From assembly GCA_003241485.1 (NCBI GenBank), contig QFQD01000003.1, positions 1 through 64,000 of the forward strand: 64,000 nt of DNA. The letters run 5' to 3'. Positions 18,130 to 27,195 of this stretch are shown in pieces. Both the position numbers and the translations under genes were made by a program. Under the pieces are notes generated by a model. It was not told where the DNA came from. It saw only the letters and a list, made by a program, of their open reading frames with translations, and made no database searches. The stretch is from Ancylobacter novellus. Lineage in GTDB: Bacteria; Pseudomonadota; Alphaproteobacteria; Rhizobiales; Xanthobacteraceae. Each line of letters opens with the position of its first letter. The first letter of the stretch is position 1.

Positions 18130-18795
18130 TCACGAAAGCGTCGTCGCGGACAGCGAAGCTTGCCGTAATGCCGAGAGTTGCCGGCCATCTGCAAAGTTAC
18201 TTGGAGATAACCAGGCTTCAAGTTCAGCTCCACGTGCTGGCCACTCACTTTTCAGAAGAGAGTACATTGCGATGTCGCGCGGCACGCCTTTCAGCGTCCA
18301 CTTCTTGCGCAAGACCCCCTCGAACGTGAACCCCAAGCGATCCGCTGCTCGACGAGATCGCTCATTCTCTGCGGTACAGGTCCACTCCAGCCGACCGTAT
18401 CCAAGTCCGAAGGCGTATTGCATGACCAAGTAAAGGGCTTCCGTTGCCAGAGTCGTGCGCTGCAATCGGGGCGTATAGAGTACGTATCCCAGTTCGATGG
18501 ACTTGTGCGCTTCCTGGCCGTCCATGAGACAGAGCCAGCCGACAGCCTGATCGTCCGGTGTCACGACCACAAAGAACGCGCGGTACTGGTCAGAAACCAG
18601 CTCCTTAACATGGTCGTCAAACGCAGAAAGACTGGAGAATGGCCCAACTTTCATTTGGCGCCAAGTAAGTTCACAAGAACTGTCGTGAGACAGGCTATAG
18701 ATGCTGGCACTGTCTCGACCAATCGCAAGCGGCCTTAGCGAGCCCCATCTACCAAACAGCTCGACCGATGTGAGAATATCCTGCTGCCCAGCCAT
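18130..18795 (-). CDS. GNAT-family N-acetyltransferase (RimJ/RimL-like)
   Basis: 221-residue acetyltransferase of the Acetyltransf_3/RimL type. Motifs visible: the beta-strand SIELGYVLYTPRLQ followed by TTLATEALYLVMQYAFGL (acetyl-CoA binding region) and CTAENERSRRAADRLGFTFEG, the usual RimJ/RimL C-terminal signature. It probably transfers an acetyl group to a protein N-terminus or small amine; the substrate is unknown. It stands alone on the minus strand. Confidence 0.85.
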   Translation of the reverse strand: MAGQQDILTSVELFGRWGSLRPLAIGRDSASIYSLSHDSSCELTWRQMKVGPFSSLSAFDDHVKELVSDQYRAFFVVVTPDDQAVGWLCLMDGQEAHKSIELGYVLYTPRLQRTTLATEALYLVMQYAFGLGYGRLEWTCTAENERSRRAADRLGFTFEGVLRKKWTLKGVPRDIAMYSLLKSEWPARGAELEAWLSPSNFADGRQLSALRQASLSATTLS

Positions 18796-19289
18796 TTATT
18801 CACCCTAGCATATTTCCAGTGTCATCATCTCAGTGGCGCCACTAACAGAAAGTCTAACCGAATCCCCCATGAAAGTTTTGAGCTATAATGGGGTAGTTCA
18901 GGCCGAAATTCCGATGCTAATATCCATATCGATGCCCTGATGTGGCAGCAATGTCGCAGTCGTACAGCAGGAAAACAACGTTTCCCCCTGGACAGTGTTC
19001 TCGGCTCCGCCGGAACCGCGCCTCCGGCACGTTTCCGCCATTCGGCGTCGATCGCTGCGCGACGAGGCGACGGCAGCTATTTCGCCAGATGCCCCGAAAG
19101 GCAATTCATCGCGAGCCGCGAGGAATTGTGACGCCCGGAGCCGATCCGCTGACACAGCAAGGCCGGGAAAACGTGGATCGCCGTTAGTCCGGGGATCGGC
19201 GCGCCAGCCCTTCGCCATCCATGCGCCGCCGGAACCGATTGGCCGGAAGGCGGACCACCTGTGAAGCCAACCAATTACGGACAAGAGAA
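18796..19289. other. 494-bp stretch without a supported gene
   Basis: Holds the presumed promoter of the GNAT gene at its left end. A minus-strand GTG frame (18898-19293) overlaps the CadC-like stop by GTGA, but its translation is Arg/Ser-rich, lacks any domain and resembles non-coding sequence. Confidence 0.45.
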
Positions 19290-20981
19290 TCACTCAGGCA
19301 GACTGGCGAGCTCCAGCCCCGATCTCAGCCTTGCGGCATAGGCGGGGTCCGATATCCGCATGAACTTCATCCAGCCGGCGATACTGAAGCCGGGATGGAT
19401 ACGCAGGACTTCCGCCGCCGCCGCTTTGGTCTCCTCGGCTTGGCCAAGATAGGCGTTGACCGCCGCGTACAGCGCGCGCGAGGGACGATGATCCGGCATC
19501 CGCCGCATCGCCGGTCCGATCAGATCGACCGCTTCTTGGTAGCGCCCCAGGAAGAAATAGGCCTTGCCGAGGAAATAGCCGTAGATCGGCGGATGGAACG
19601 GATCCGCCTTCATGATGCGCTTCATGTAGTCGACCGCCTCGGGCGCCCGGCCGGAATGGGAGAGCAGCAGCCCGAAGCGGAAATCGACGAAGTTCGGGTT
19701 GGCGGCAAACGCCTTCTCGAACTCGGCGATCCCCTCTTTGGCACCGAAACGCCAGTTCAGCACCCAGCCGAGCGTTGCGCGCGCCTCGGCCATCGTCCCG
19801 TCCAGATCGACCGCCTGGCGCGCCAGCGTCTCGGCCTGCTCGAGGGTCGCGGGCTGCTGGAACTCCGCGCCGATCGGATGATCGAGCGAAGGATCGATCC
19901 AGGCCCAGAGATAGGTGTTGGCAAGCCCCTGCACGGCCGGCGCATAGTGCGGATCCAGCGCGACAGCCTGCTGGTAGAGGGCGCGGGCGGCGGCGATCGT
20001 TTCGCCGCGCCGGTCGCGCTGGACGCCGCGCATCAGCGCACCGGCGCGCAATGTCAGGTCATAGGCATCGAGCCGCTCCGGCGGTTTGCGGGCGGCCCGG
20101 CCTAGCTCCGAGCGGGTGATGCGGGCGTGGAGCTGCCCGACCAGGCTGCGCGTCAACTCTTCCTGCACGGCGAACAGCCCCTCCAGCGCCCGGTCATAGC
20201 TTTCGGCCCAGAGCTGCCGGCCGCTCGGCGCTTCGATCAATCGCGCGGTGATGCGCAGCTGCTCGTCCTGCCGTTGCACGCTGCCCTGCACGAGATAGCG
20301 CGCCCCGAGTTCGAGGCCGATTTCGGCCGGCGAAGACGGCCCGTCCCGATAGCGGCTGGTCGAGCCGGGCGCGATCACGAACAGCGCGTCGAAGCGGGAG
20401 AGGCTCGTGATCAGCTCCTCGGAGACACCCTCGGCGAAATAGGCCTGGCGCGTATCCCCGCCTTCATTGGCAAACGGCAGAACCGCGATGGCCGGTCGCT
20501 CCACCGGCACGAGCGCACTGGGCCAAAGCCGCTGCCCGGCCAGAATCAGTGCGGCCGCGGCGCCTGCGGCAAGCGCCCAGCGCCCGAGGCGGAGCCAATC
20601 GCGCCTGTCGTCATTGACGTGGACCGGATCGTCGAGCCTGGCGGCCGTCGCCCCGGCCGGTAGGAGCGAGACTTGGCCGGCGAAGAGATAACCGCGACGT
20701 GGAATCGTCTTGATCAGCGCCTGTGCGCCGTCATCAAGCGCTTGACGCACGTCGCTTACACAGCGGGTCAGCGACTCGTCCGTCACAATCACGTCCGGCC
20801 AAACCGCCTGCATGATCTCTTCCTTCGGGATCACGCGGCCGGGATGCTCGACGAGATAGCAGAGCACATCGAAGCTCTTGGGCCGCAACGCCACGTCGCC
20901 TTCGCCCCGGCAGAGCTGGCGACGGTTGATATCAAGCGTGAACGGCCCGAAGCCCAGCACTCTGTGGAAGGGCTTGTTCAT
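19290..20981 (-). CDS. CadC-like membrane regulator: winged helix, TM segment, TPR repeats
   Basis: 563 residues from the ATG at 20981, preceded by GGAGCG. An OmpR/PhoB-type winged helix spans about residues 7-100 (FTLDINRRQLCRGEG, SFDVLCYLVEHPG, SLTRCVSDVRQALDD, IPRRGYLFAG). One membrane helix follows (about 128-150). Then comes a TolB-like region (PAIAVLPFANEGGD, YLVQGSVQRQDEQLRITARL) and a long C-terminal TPR array (APAVQGLANTYLWAW, AEARATLGWVLNW, PIYGYFLGKAYFFLGRYQEA). This layout is common in alphaproteobacterial CadC/adenylate-cyclase-like regulators. The divergent gene pair at 21137-22398 is a likely target. Confidence 0.85.
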   Translation of the reverse strand: MNKPFHRVLGFGPFTLDINRRQLCRGEGDVALRPKSFDVLCYLVEHPGRVIPKEEIMQAVWPDVIVTDESLTRCVSDVRQALDDGAQALIKTIPRRGYLFAGQVSLLPAGATAARLDDPVHVNDDRRDWLRLGRWALAAGAAAALILAGQRLWPSALVPVERPAIAVLPFANEGGDTRQAYFAEGVSEELITSLSRFDALFVIAPGSTSRYRDGPSSPAEIGLELGARYLVQGSVQRQDEQLRITARLIEAPSGRQLWAESYDRALEGLFAVQEELTRSLVGQLHARITRSELGRAARKPPERLDAYDLTLRAGALMRGVQRDRRGETIAAARALYQQAVALDPHYAPAVQGLANTYLWAWIDPSLDHPIGAEFQQPATLEQAETLARQAVDLDGTMAEARATLGWVLNWRFGAKEGIAEFEKAFAANPNFVDFRFGLLLSHSGRAPEAVDYMKRIMKADPFHPPIYGYFLGKAYFFLGRYQEAVDLIGPAMRRMPDHRPSRALYAAVNAYLGQAEETKAAAAEVLRIHPGFSIAGWMKFMRISDPAYAARLRSGLELASLPE

Positions 20982-21136
20982 TTGCGCTCCCAGCCGGCAT
21001 TCGTGATGAGAGATTTTCACACTTTTTCAGACTGCCTGCACCTGTTTTCACGACGCCGATCGGTGAAAGCGACACTCTCTCGATGCGCGAAACGGCCAAG
21101 CAAAGCCGGGAATCGGAAGCGCGAGCGGAGAGTGTC

Positions 21137-21424
21137 ATGTCCATTGCAGATTCGATAGGAGCCGCGACGGTCCTGGCCGTCGGCCTCGCGGCGACGGGGC
21201 CGGCGGCGGAAAGGCAGGCCGACATGGCCGAGACCTGTCCCGCGAGCTACGAACCCTTCGGAACGCTCTGCCTCAACCCGCGCAGCGGCGACATCGTCAA
21301 CATCCTCCCCCTCGGTGCCGCCGCCGCAGCCTGCGCGGACGGCTATGAACCTCTCGGCGAGGCCTGCTTCGATCCGCTGAGCGGGGACATCGAGAACCCG
21401 CGCCGCAGGGAGGCAAGCCAATGA
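21137..21424 (+). CDS. Small secreted protein with two Cys-containing repeats
   Basis: 95 residues from ATG 21137 (SD GGAGAG). An N-terminal hydrophobic, Ala-rich segment (SIGAATVLAVGLAATGPAA) looks like a signal peptide. The mature part is two copies of one unit: CPASYEPFGTLCLNPRSGDI and CADGYEPLGEACFDPLSGDI. Each has two Cys that could form a disulfide. I recognise no named family. It overlaps the Bug-type binding protein by 4 bp (ATGA), so the pair is co-translated and probably works in the periplasm. Confidence 0.65.
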   Translation: MSIADSIGAATVLAVGLAATGPAAERQADMAETCPASYEPFGTLCLNPRSGDIVNILPLGAAAAACADGYEPLGEACFDPLSGDIENPRRREASQ

Positions 21425-22398
21425 ACCTGACCCGTCGTACGCTGATGGGCGGCTCGTTGGCGGCCTGCGCTCTTCCTGGTCGCGGCCTTGCGGAGGAAAG
21501 CTACCCTAGCCGCTCGATCCGCATCGTCGTCCCCTCTTCGGCCGGCGGCCCGAACGATATTCCCGCTCGTCTCGCCTCACAGTTCCTGCCCCCGCGGCTC
21601 GGACAGCCGGTGGTGGTCGAGAACCGAGCGGGCGCCGGCGGCGCGCTCGGGACGCGCGACGTCGCAAAGGCCGCTCCGGACGGCTACACGCTGCTCTCGG
21701 GCGGCGCGGGCATGATGGCGGTGATCCCGGCGCTCTCCCCTAGCGCCGGCTATGATCCGATCCGGGACTTCGCACCGGTGGCCAAGTTCATGGATGCCTT
21801 CCAGATCCTGCTGGTCAATCCAGCCTCGCCCTGGCGGACGGTCGCGGAGCTCGTTGCGCACGCAAAGGCCAACCCCGGCACCGTCAACTACGCCCATGCC
21901 GGCATCGCCAGCATCCCGCATCTGGCCGGGGAGATGTTTCGCCTGCGCGCCGGCATCGACATCGTCGGGATCCCGTTCCGCGGCGGGGCCGAGGCCCAGG
22001 TTGCGGTCCTCGGCAATGTCTGCCAGTTGACCTTCGAGAACGTGACCATCGCCTTGCCGATGATCCGGGAAGGCAAGCTGCGTGCGCTTGCAGTTACCAG
22101 CGCCACCCGCTCACCGCTCGCCCCCGATCTGCCCACCATGATCGAGGCCGGCATCGCCGACTACGAGGTCACGACGTTCTTCGGGCTCGAGGCCCCGGCC
22201 GGCACACAGCCGGCGATTATCGCGAAGCTGAACGGGGCGATCAACGAGGCGCGGGCCGAGCCGGCGATGCGCGAGACCATCACCAAGCTCGGCGGCGTCT
22301 TCGAGCCCGCTTCGCCCGAGGCGTTCGGTCAGACCATCGCCAAGCATCTGGCGCGTTGGCAGGCGCTCGGCAAGGAAGCCGGGATTCGGCTGGATTGA
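21421..22398 (+). CDS. Bug/TctC-family tripartite tricarboxylate transporter substrate-binding protein
   Basis: 325-residue periplasmic binding protein. A twin-arginine-like signal (NLTRRTLMGGSLAACALP) leads into YPSRSIRIVVPSSAGGPND, the classic Bug N-terminus. GQPVVVENRAGAGGALGTRDVAKAAPDGYTLL and the C-terminal ALGKEAGIRL are also family marks. No TctA/TctB membrane components are nearby, which is usual for orphan Bug proteins. Its ligand, probably a carboxylate, is unknown. The Tn3-family element begins 38 bp downstream. Confidence 0.92.
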   Translation: MNLTRRTLMGGSLAACALPGRGLAEESYPSRSIRIVVPSSAGGPNDIPARLASQFLPPRLGQPVVVENRAGAGGALGTRDVAKAAPDGYTLLSGGAGMMAVIPALSPSAGYDPIRDFAPVAKFMDAFQILLVNPASPWRTVAELVAHAKANPGTVNYAHAGIASIPHLAGEMFRLRAGIDIVGIPFRGGAEAQVAVLGNVCQLTFENVTIALPMIREGKLRALAVTSATRSPLAPDLPTMIEAGIADYEVTTFFGLEAPAGTQPAIIAKLNGAINEARAEPAMRETITKLGGVFEPASPEAFGQTIAKHLARWQALGKEAGIRLD

Positions 22399-22436
22399 CG
22401 GCGACGGCAGCGGTGACAGCGGTGGCTTCGCTTTCC

Positions 22437-22474
22437 GGGGTCGGAACAAGAGCAGTGCGAAATCGTACGCTAAG
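22437..22474. repeat. Tn3-family 38-bp terminal inverted repeat, left
   Basis: Starts GGGGTCGGAACAAGAGCAGT and ends CGTACGCTAAG. It pairs with 25605-25642 with a single mismatch (G/A at the seventh base). Confidence 0.9.
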
Positions 22475-22492
22475 GTCGAACAAAATGAGAAC

Positions 22493-25468
22493 TCATGCGG
22501 CTCGCCGTAGTCCAGCCGAGAGCCTCAGCGACCGGAAACCCTCCAGTAGATGCTGCTCGCTATCCCAGGTGTAGATGCCTGTCAGATTGATATGCTCCCA
22601 GCTCAGCGGGGAGATGTGCTTGAGCAGATGATCCGGAATCTCGCGACGCACGCTGCGCAAGTGGGAGACGGCTCGTTCGATATAGACCGTATTCCAGTGT
22701 ACGATCGCGCTGACGACGAGGTTGAGGCCGGACGCGCGGAAGGCTTGGCTTTCGAACGATCGGTCCCGGATCTCTCCGCGCTCGTGGAAGAAGACGGCGC
22801 GCTTCAGCTTATGCGCTGCCTCGCCCTTGTTGAGGCCGGCCTGGCAGCGCCGGCGCAGCGCTGGACTCAAATACCATTCGATCATGAACAGCGATCGCTC
22901 GATCCGGCCAAGTTCCCGCAGCGCCTTTGCGAGCTGGCTTCCCTTCGAGGATACTGACAGCTTCTTCAGGATCGTGGACGGCACCACGGCGCGCGTCGTG
23001 ATCGACGCTGCCAGATGGAGCAGATCGTCCCAATGGTCGAGAATCAGAGTGGCGTCGATAGGTGCCCCGATGTGGTTCGACAGCGCCGAGTATGCATCGC
23101 CTTTCTCGAATGTGTGGAATTTCCGGTCCTTGAGGTTGCGCAGCCGAGGCGCAAAGCGTTTGCCGATTAGGGCGAACAGTCCGAAGACATGGTCGCTTGC
23201 ACCGCCCGTATCGGTGAAGTGTTCCTGGATATCGAGGATCGTGTCCTGATCGAACAGCCCATCGAGCACATAGGCGGCCTCGCTTTCGGTTGGGCTGATG
23301 GGAAGGATGCTGAAGTAGCCATACTGATCTGACAGATGGCTGTAGAATTTGGAACCCGGCTCGCTGCCGTAATGCAAATTGATGTCGCCGCGCTTTGCGG
23401 CTCGGTCGCTCGCGCGGAAGAATTGGCCATCGGACGATGAGGTTGTTCCGTTGCCCCAAAGTCGAGAATGCGGATGCCGGGTGTGTGCATCGGTGATACA
23501 TGCTTGCGCTGCGCGATATGTCTCCGACCGGGCGTGGAATGTGCGCATCCAGCCGATCTGATGGGCGCTGATTCCTTTGGATGCGTTGGCCATTCGCTTC
23601 GGGCCGAGATTGGTTGCATCCGCCAGCACGCCGGCCAGCATGGCCGACACGTCCCTCGGAGCGTCACCCGTACGGACATGCGTGAAGTGATCGGCGAAGC
23701 CAGTCCAATCATGCACTTCCTTTAACAGGTCGGGCACGTCGACCATCGGATACATGTCGCTGATCTCGGCATTGAGTTCTTCGGCAGCGGCAGGGACCTC
23801 GCCGGCGGTTGGCGTGACGATCAAGGTCCCGGCTTCAAGACGAACACCCTCGAGCCTTCCCGACCGTGCCCTGTGCGCCAGGTGCTTCAGGTTGAAGTCG
23901 AGCATCTGACGCGCTTCGGTGAGCCAAGCCACGCCATCACCCTGAACGCCCAGTCCAAGGCGACCCTCATCCTTCATGGTGGTGAATGTTGACCGCGGCA
24001 TGAGATGTTCATCGATCGGACGGAAGGATCGGCTGCCATCGACCCAAATGTCTGCAGATCGCAGCCGGTCTCGCAAGGCCGCGAGCGTCGCAATCTCGTA
24101 GAGACGGCGATCAGGCCTTCCTCGTTCGAAGATGAGCCGACGATCAGCTTGGCTGAGGTGGGTGACCGGGACGCGATCCGGGAGTGTCCGACGGCTCTCG
24201 GCATGCAGGCGTTTCAGCAGCGAAATTGCTGCGAGAAGCGGATCGTGTCGCCGCGCGGATTGGAACGAGAAGGCCTGTAGGAACGCACCGGCATATTTGT
24301 TGACGGTCCCATATTGCTCGGCCGCCAGGGCCAAAGGCGACGCCTCGTTGTCCTCGACCATCGACTCAAGTTCAGGCTTCATACGCAGCAACCGGTGCCA
24401 TCCGACTTCCTGATCGAGAACCTCCAATGCGTTCCGGCCATAGTCGTTCGCAGACTGCAGAGCGGTAATGGTGTCGAGGAACATACGCAGCGCCTTGGCG
24501 GTGTCCAGCCTGCAGTCCATGTGTCGCTGTTTCTTGCGGTTATTGGCTTGCGAGAACTGTCGACCCATCAGTTTAATGAACATCGCGACAGCATCGTCGG
24601 TTAGCTTCTGGCCGAGCTTGATGACCTGCGCCACGATCAGAGCGTGACGGCGACTGGCATTGAAATCGTTGGCCAGCCATGCCGGCGTAGCGTTCCCCTC
24701 TCGGATCATCTGGTTCCACCGTCCGGACGATATGCGCATCTGCAGTTTCGGATCGATTTCCAGCGCCCGCAGCAAGGCAATTCGTTCGGTCAGGCCAACC
24801 AGGTTCGACGCACCCGGCGCTTCTGGCGCCGAGCGCAGCCAATGAAAGCGCGTCTGACCGATCGACAGATCAACCTCCAACAGCCTGTCCAATGATTGGA
24901 GTGTATCGAGCGGTACGTCTTCGATCAGCGTTCTTTCCGCCCGACGGCGGGCTATAGCACGGCCGGCAAGGCCGATGCGTTCGATTGTATCGATCGCTGG
25001 CAGAAGAGATCCACGTTCACGCAATGCGGTAACAATGGAACCGGCTATCTCAGCACCGTCGTCGGACATTGCCGCCGCCTGAATTGCAGCCAATAGCGCG
25101 GCTCGACGATCTTGTGCCGTCGCGCTTCTCGTATCCAGATACGCCATGAGGCGCGCCGTGTGATCACGACGGGTTTCTTCACGGCGTGCATAGAGCGCAA
25201 ATGCTTCTGGATCAGCGCCGATTTGGTCAGCAACATATCGAAGCATGGCGCGGGGCGGAACCTCTTCCGCCCCCAGCACCCGGCCAGGGTATCGCATCAG
25301 ACATAGCTGAACGGCGAAACCAAGCCGATTATGCTCACGCCTCCGCAATTCAATCTCCAGACGATCTGCCGAAGACAACGAATAGTGCCGGATCAGGCTA
25401 TCCTCGTCGGCTGGTATATTGAAAAGCGTCTGTCGATCATGAACTTTGAGAAGCGTCCGTTTTGCCAT
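22493..25468 (-). CDS. tnpA: Tn3-family transposase TnpA
   Basis: About 991 residues from the ATG at 25468 (MAKRTLLKVHDRQTLFNIP), the normal Tn3 TnpA length. An N-terminal DUF4158 region (DEDSLIRHYSLSSADRLEIELRR) precedes the DDE transposase domain. This contains HIGAPIDATLILDHWDD, FHERGEIRDRSFESQAFRAS and the C-terminal VSAIVHWNTVYIERAV and LSPLSWEHINLTGIYTW, all signature Tn3 segments. A longer frame to 25585 lacks a better start. It looks intact. Confidence 0.93.
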   Translation of the reverse strand: MAKRTLLKVHDRQTLFNIPADEDSLIRHYSLSSADRLEIELRRREHNRLGFAVQLCLMRYPGRVLGAEEVPPRAMLRYVADQIGADPEAFALYARREETRRDHTARLMAYLDTRSATAQDRRAALLAAIQAAAMSDDGAEIAGSIVTALRERGSLLPAIDTIERIGLAGRAIARRRAERTLIEDVPLDTLQSLDRLLEVDLSIGQTRFHWLRSAPEAPGASNLVGLTERIALLRALEIDPKLQMRISSGRWNQMIREGNATPAWLANDFNASRRHALIVAQVIKLGQKLTDDAVAMFIKLMGRQFSQANNRKKQRHMDCRLDTAKALRMFLDTITALQSANDYGRNALEVLDQEVGWHRLLRMKPELESMVEDNEASPLALAAEQYGTVNKYAGAFLQAFSFQSARRHDPLLAAISLLKRLHAESRRTLPDRVPVTHLSQADRRLIFERGRPDRRLYEIATLAALRDRLRSADIWVDGSRSFRPIDEHLMPRSTFTTMKDEGRLGLGVQGDGVAWLTEARQMLDFNLKHLAHRARSGRLEGVRLEAGTLIVTPTAGEVPAAAEELNAEISDMYPMVDVPDLLKEVHDWTGFADHFTHVRTGDAPRDVSAMLAGVLADATNLGPKRMANASKGISAHQIGWMRTFHARSETYRAAQACITDAHTRHPHSRLWGNGTTSSSDGQFFRASDRAAKRGDINLHYGSEPGSKFYSHLSDQYGYFSILPISPTESEAAYVLDGLFDQDTILDIQEHFTDTGGASDHVFGLFALIGKRFAPRLRNLKDRKFHTFEKGDAYSALSNHIGAPIDATLILDHWDDLLHLAASITTRAVVPSTILKKLSVSSKGSQLAKALRELGRIERSLFMIEWYLSPALRRRCQAGLNKGEAAHKLKRAVFFHERGEIRDRSFESQAFRASGLNLVVSAIVHWNTVYIERAVSHLRSVRREIPDHLLKHISPLSWEHINLTGIYTWDSEQHLLEGFRSLRLSAGLRRAA

Positions 25469-25604
25469 TGCCCTACTCCCGAGGACTATCTGACGGGAGC
25501 GTTGTCGAGTCGGACGTACGAAGGAACCAAAACCGGTGCCAGACGGTGCCAATCCACAGAGATTGGAGCCCCCGAGATCCGACATGGTTCATGTTCCGTT
25601 CGCC

Positions 25605-25642
25605 CTTAGCGTACGATTTCGCACTGCTCTTGTTCTGACCCC
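25605..25642. repeat. Tn3-family 38-bp terminal inverted repeat, right
   Basis: Inverted copy of 22437-22474, ending GTTCTGACCCC at the junction with the istB remnant. Confidence 0.9.
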
Positions 25643-25790
25643 TCTATGAGCGCACCAGCGTGGTCATCACCACCAATCTCGGCTTACCGAATGGGCCACC
25701 ATCTTCGGCGACGCCAAGATGACGACCGCCCTGCTCGACCGGCTCACCCCTCACTGCCTTATCCTCGAGACCGGCAATGACAGATCAGCC
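25643..25790 (+). pseudogene. istB: istB C-terminal fragment, frameshifted
   Basis: The translation LYERTSVVITTNL matches the IstB at 13942-14736. After a small frame-breaking change it resumes as DAKMTTALLDRLTPHC and LETGND. The 5' part is missing at the Tn3 border and the last codons are also gone. Confidence 0.8.
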
Positions 25791-25819
25791 CGGGTCGGTT
25801 CTCAGTGGAAATCCAGGGT

Positions 25820-27195
25820 CATGTATGGATGCCCCCGTTCGTGCAAGAGGTCCTTGCTCAGCGCCGGCGCGTGATCGGATACGGTCATGTATCAGGCCTT
25901 TGGTGCGGCCAGTTATTGACCGCCGGCCGGTATGGAGATGTGCAGATCTGGTGCAAATCACTTCTGCGAGCTTGAGTGGCTCACTGACCCGCATGCTTTT
26001 CCAGATCGCTCTGACCGATCACGTTGCCCTTACTATGCGTTGACCTTCCCACACGCCGACGTTGCCAACCTGGATCGTTGCCGATCAGGCCGGAACAGCG
26101 ACTGGTGCCCTGTAATCCTCATTCCTCGACAGCATGGCCCATGCGGCTCGGGCCATCTTGTTCGCCAGGGCAATGGCCACAAGCTTGCGCGGTTTGCGCG
26201 ACAGCATGCCGGCAAGCCAGGAACCATCGGGGAGCCCCTTGCGGCTGACCGATCGGAGCACAGCCATGGCGCCAATGATGAGCAGGCGCCGGATATCGCG
26301 CTGGCCCATCTTCGATATGCTGCCGAGCACCTGCTTGCCACCACTGGAGTTCTGCCTCGGCACCAGCCCGAGCCAGGCGGCGAAATCCCGGCCGCGCTTG
26401 AATGTCGTCATCGCCGGTGCAAACGCCTCGATGGCCATGGCTGTCACGGGCCCGATTCCGGGCATGGTCATCAGCCGGGACGTGGTGGTGGCTTGCGCAG
26501 CTTCATCTCGAAGTGCCTTCTCGAGCGTGGCGATCCTCAGCGACAAGAGCACTATCTGTTCCAGATAGAGCCGAGCGGTTTCTACAATCAGCAGGTCGAG
26601 GCCGGACGCTGTGTCTTCGACGATGTCGGCAAGGGCCTTCACGTTGAGCACGCCCTGTGGCGCGATAACGCCATGCTCAGCGAGCTGCCCGCGCAAGGCA
26701 TTGATCAACTGGGTGCGTTGACGGACGAAGAGGTCCCGTGTCCGGAAAACCATGGCACCGGCCTGCTGCGCGGTCGTCTTAGCTACCACGAAACGCATCG
26801 TTGGCCTGCTGGCCGCCTCCGCGATTGCTTCGGCATCGGCGGCGTCGTTCTTCTGGCGCTTGACGAAAGGCTTGACGTAGGCCGGAGGAATGAGGCGGAC
26901 CTCATGACCGAGCGCGCCAATCTCCCGGGCCCAATAGTGAGCCGTCGCGCAGGCTTCCATCGCCACCACACAACGGGGCTGGTTGGACAGGAATGTCAGC
27001 AGATGATGGCGCGAAAGCTTCCGGCGAAAGGCCACGCTCCCGTCGGGATGCGCGCCGTGAAGCTGGAAGACCCGTTTTGCGAGGTCCAGGCCGATAATGC
27101 TAACCTCATTCATGGATGCCACCTCCTCAATGTGACGTTGTTGCAAACATCACTCTGGCACACTCGATGCCGTCGGGAGGGGGCATCCACTCCAT
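25820..27195. mobile_element. IS110-family (IS1111-like) insertion sequence
   Basis: One transposase gene on the minus strand, bounded by the subterminal inverted repeat TGGATGCCCCC (25826-25836) and GGGGGCATCCA (27179-27189). Short subterminal repeats with no target duplication are typical of the IS1111 group. The non-coding flanks are about 260 bp (25820-26084) and about 80 bp (27114-27195). In this family one flank encodes a bridge RNA that guides insertion; the longer one is the better candidate here. The target is the terminal repeat of an IS21 copy. Confidence 0.75.
26085..27113 (-). CDS. IS110-family transposase (DEDD recombinase)
   Basis: 342 residues from the ATG at 27113, preceded by GGAGGTGG. 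The N-terminal RuvC-like DEDD domain starts NEVSIIGLDLAKRVFQLHG and includes VAMEACATAHYWAREI and VKRQKNDAADAEAIAEAA. The C-terminal Tnp_IS110/Transposase_20 domain shows LMTMPGIGPVTAMAIEAFA, FAAWLGLVPRQNSSGGK and GQRDIRRLLIIGAMAVLR. No frameshift is seen, so the element may be active. Confidence 0.93.
   Translation of the reverse strand: MNEVSIIGLDLAKRVFQLHGAHPDGSVAFRRKLSRHHLLTFLSNQPRCVVAMEACATAHYWAREIGALGHEVRLIPPAYVKPFVKRQKNDAADAEAIAEAASRPTMRFVVAKTTAQQAGAMVFRTRDLFVRQRTQLINALRGQLAEHGVIAPQGVLNVKALADIVEDTASGLDLLIVETARLYLEQIVLLSLRIATLEKALRDEAAQATTTSRLMTMPGIGPVTAMAIEAFAPAMTTFKRGRDFAAWLGLVPRQNSSGGKQVLGSISKMGQRDIRRLLIIGAMAVLRSVSRKGLPDGSWLAGMLSRKPRKLVAIALANKMARAAWAMLSRNEDYRAPVAVPA

Larger units (their letters stand above)
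22437..25642. mobile_element. Tn3-family element with transposase only, 3.2 kb
   Basis: Bounded by 38-bp inverted repeats beginning GGGGTC and ending ACGCTAAG (22437-22474 and 25605-25642), which differ at one base. It contains only a Tn3-type tnpA. No tnpR resolvase, res site or passenger gene is present. The flanking pentamers (TTTCC left, TCTAT right) do not match, so the original target duplication has been lost. The right border abuts a truncated istB, consistent with a deletion or recombination after insertion. Confidence 0.88.

Noticed and set aside
18898..19293. Minus-strand GTG frame overlapping the CadC-like stop
   Set aside because: Coupled start looks attractive, but composition is Arg/Ser-rich with no domain; likely non-coding.
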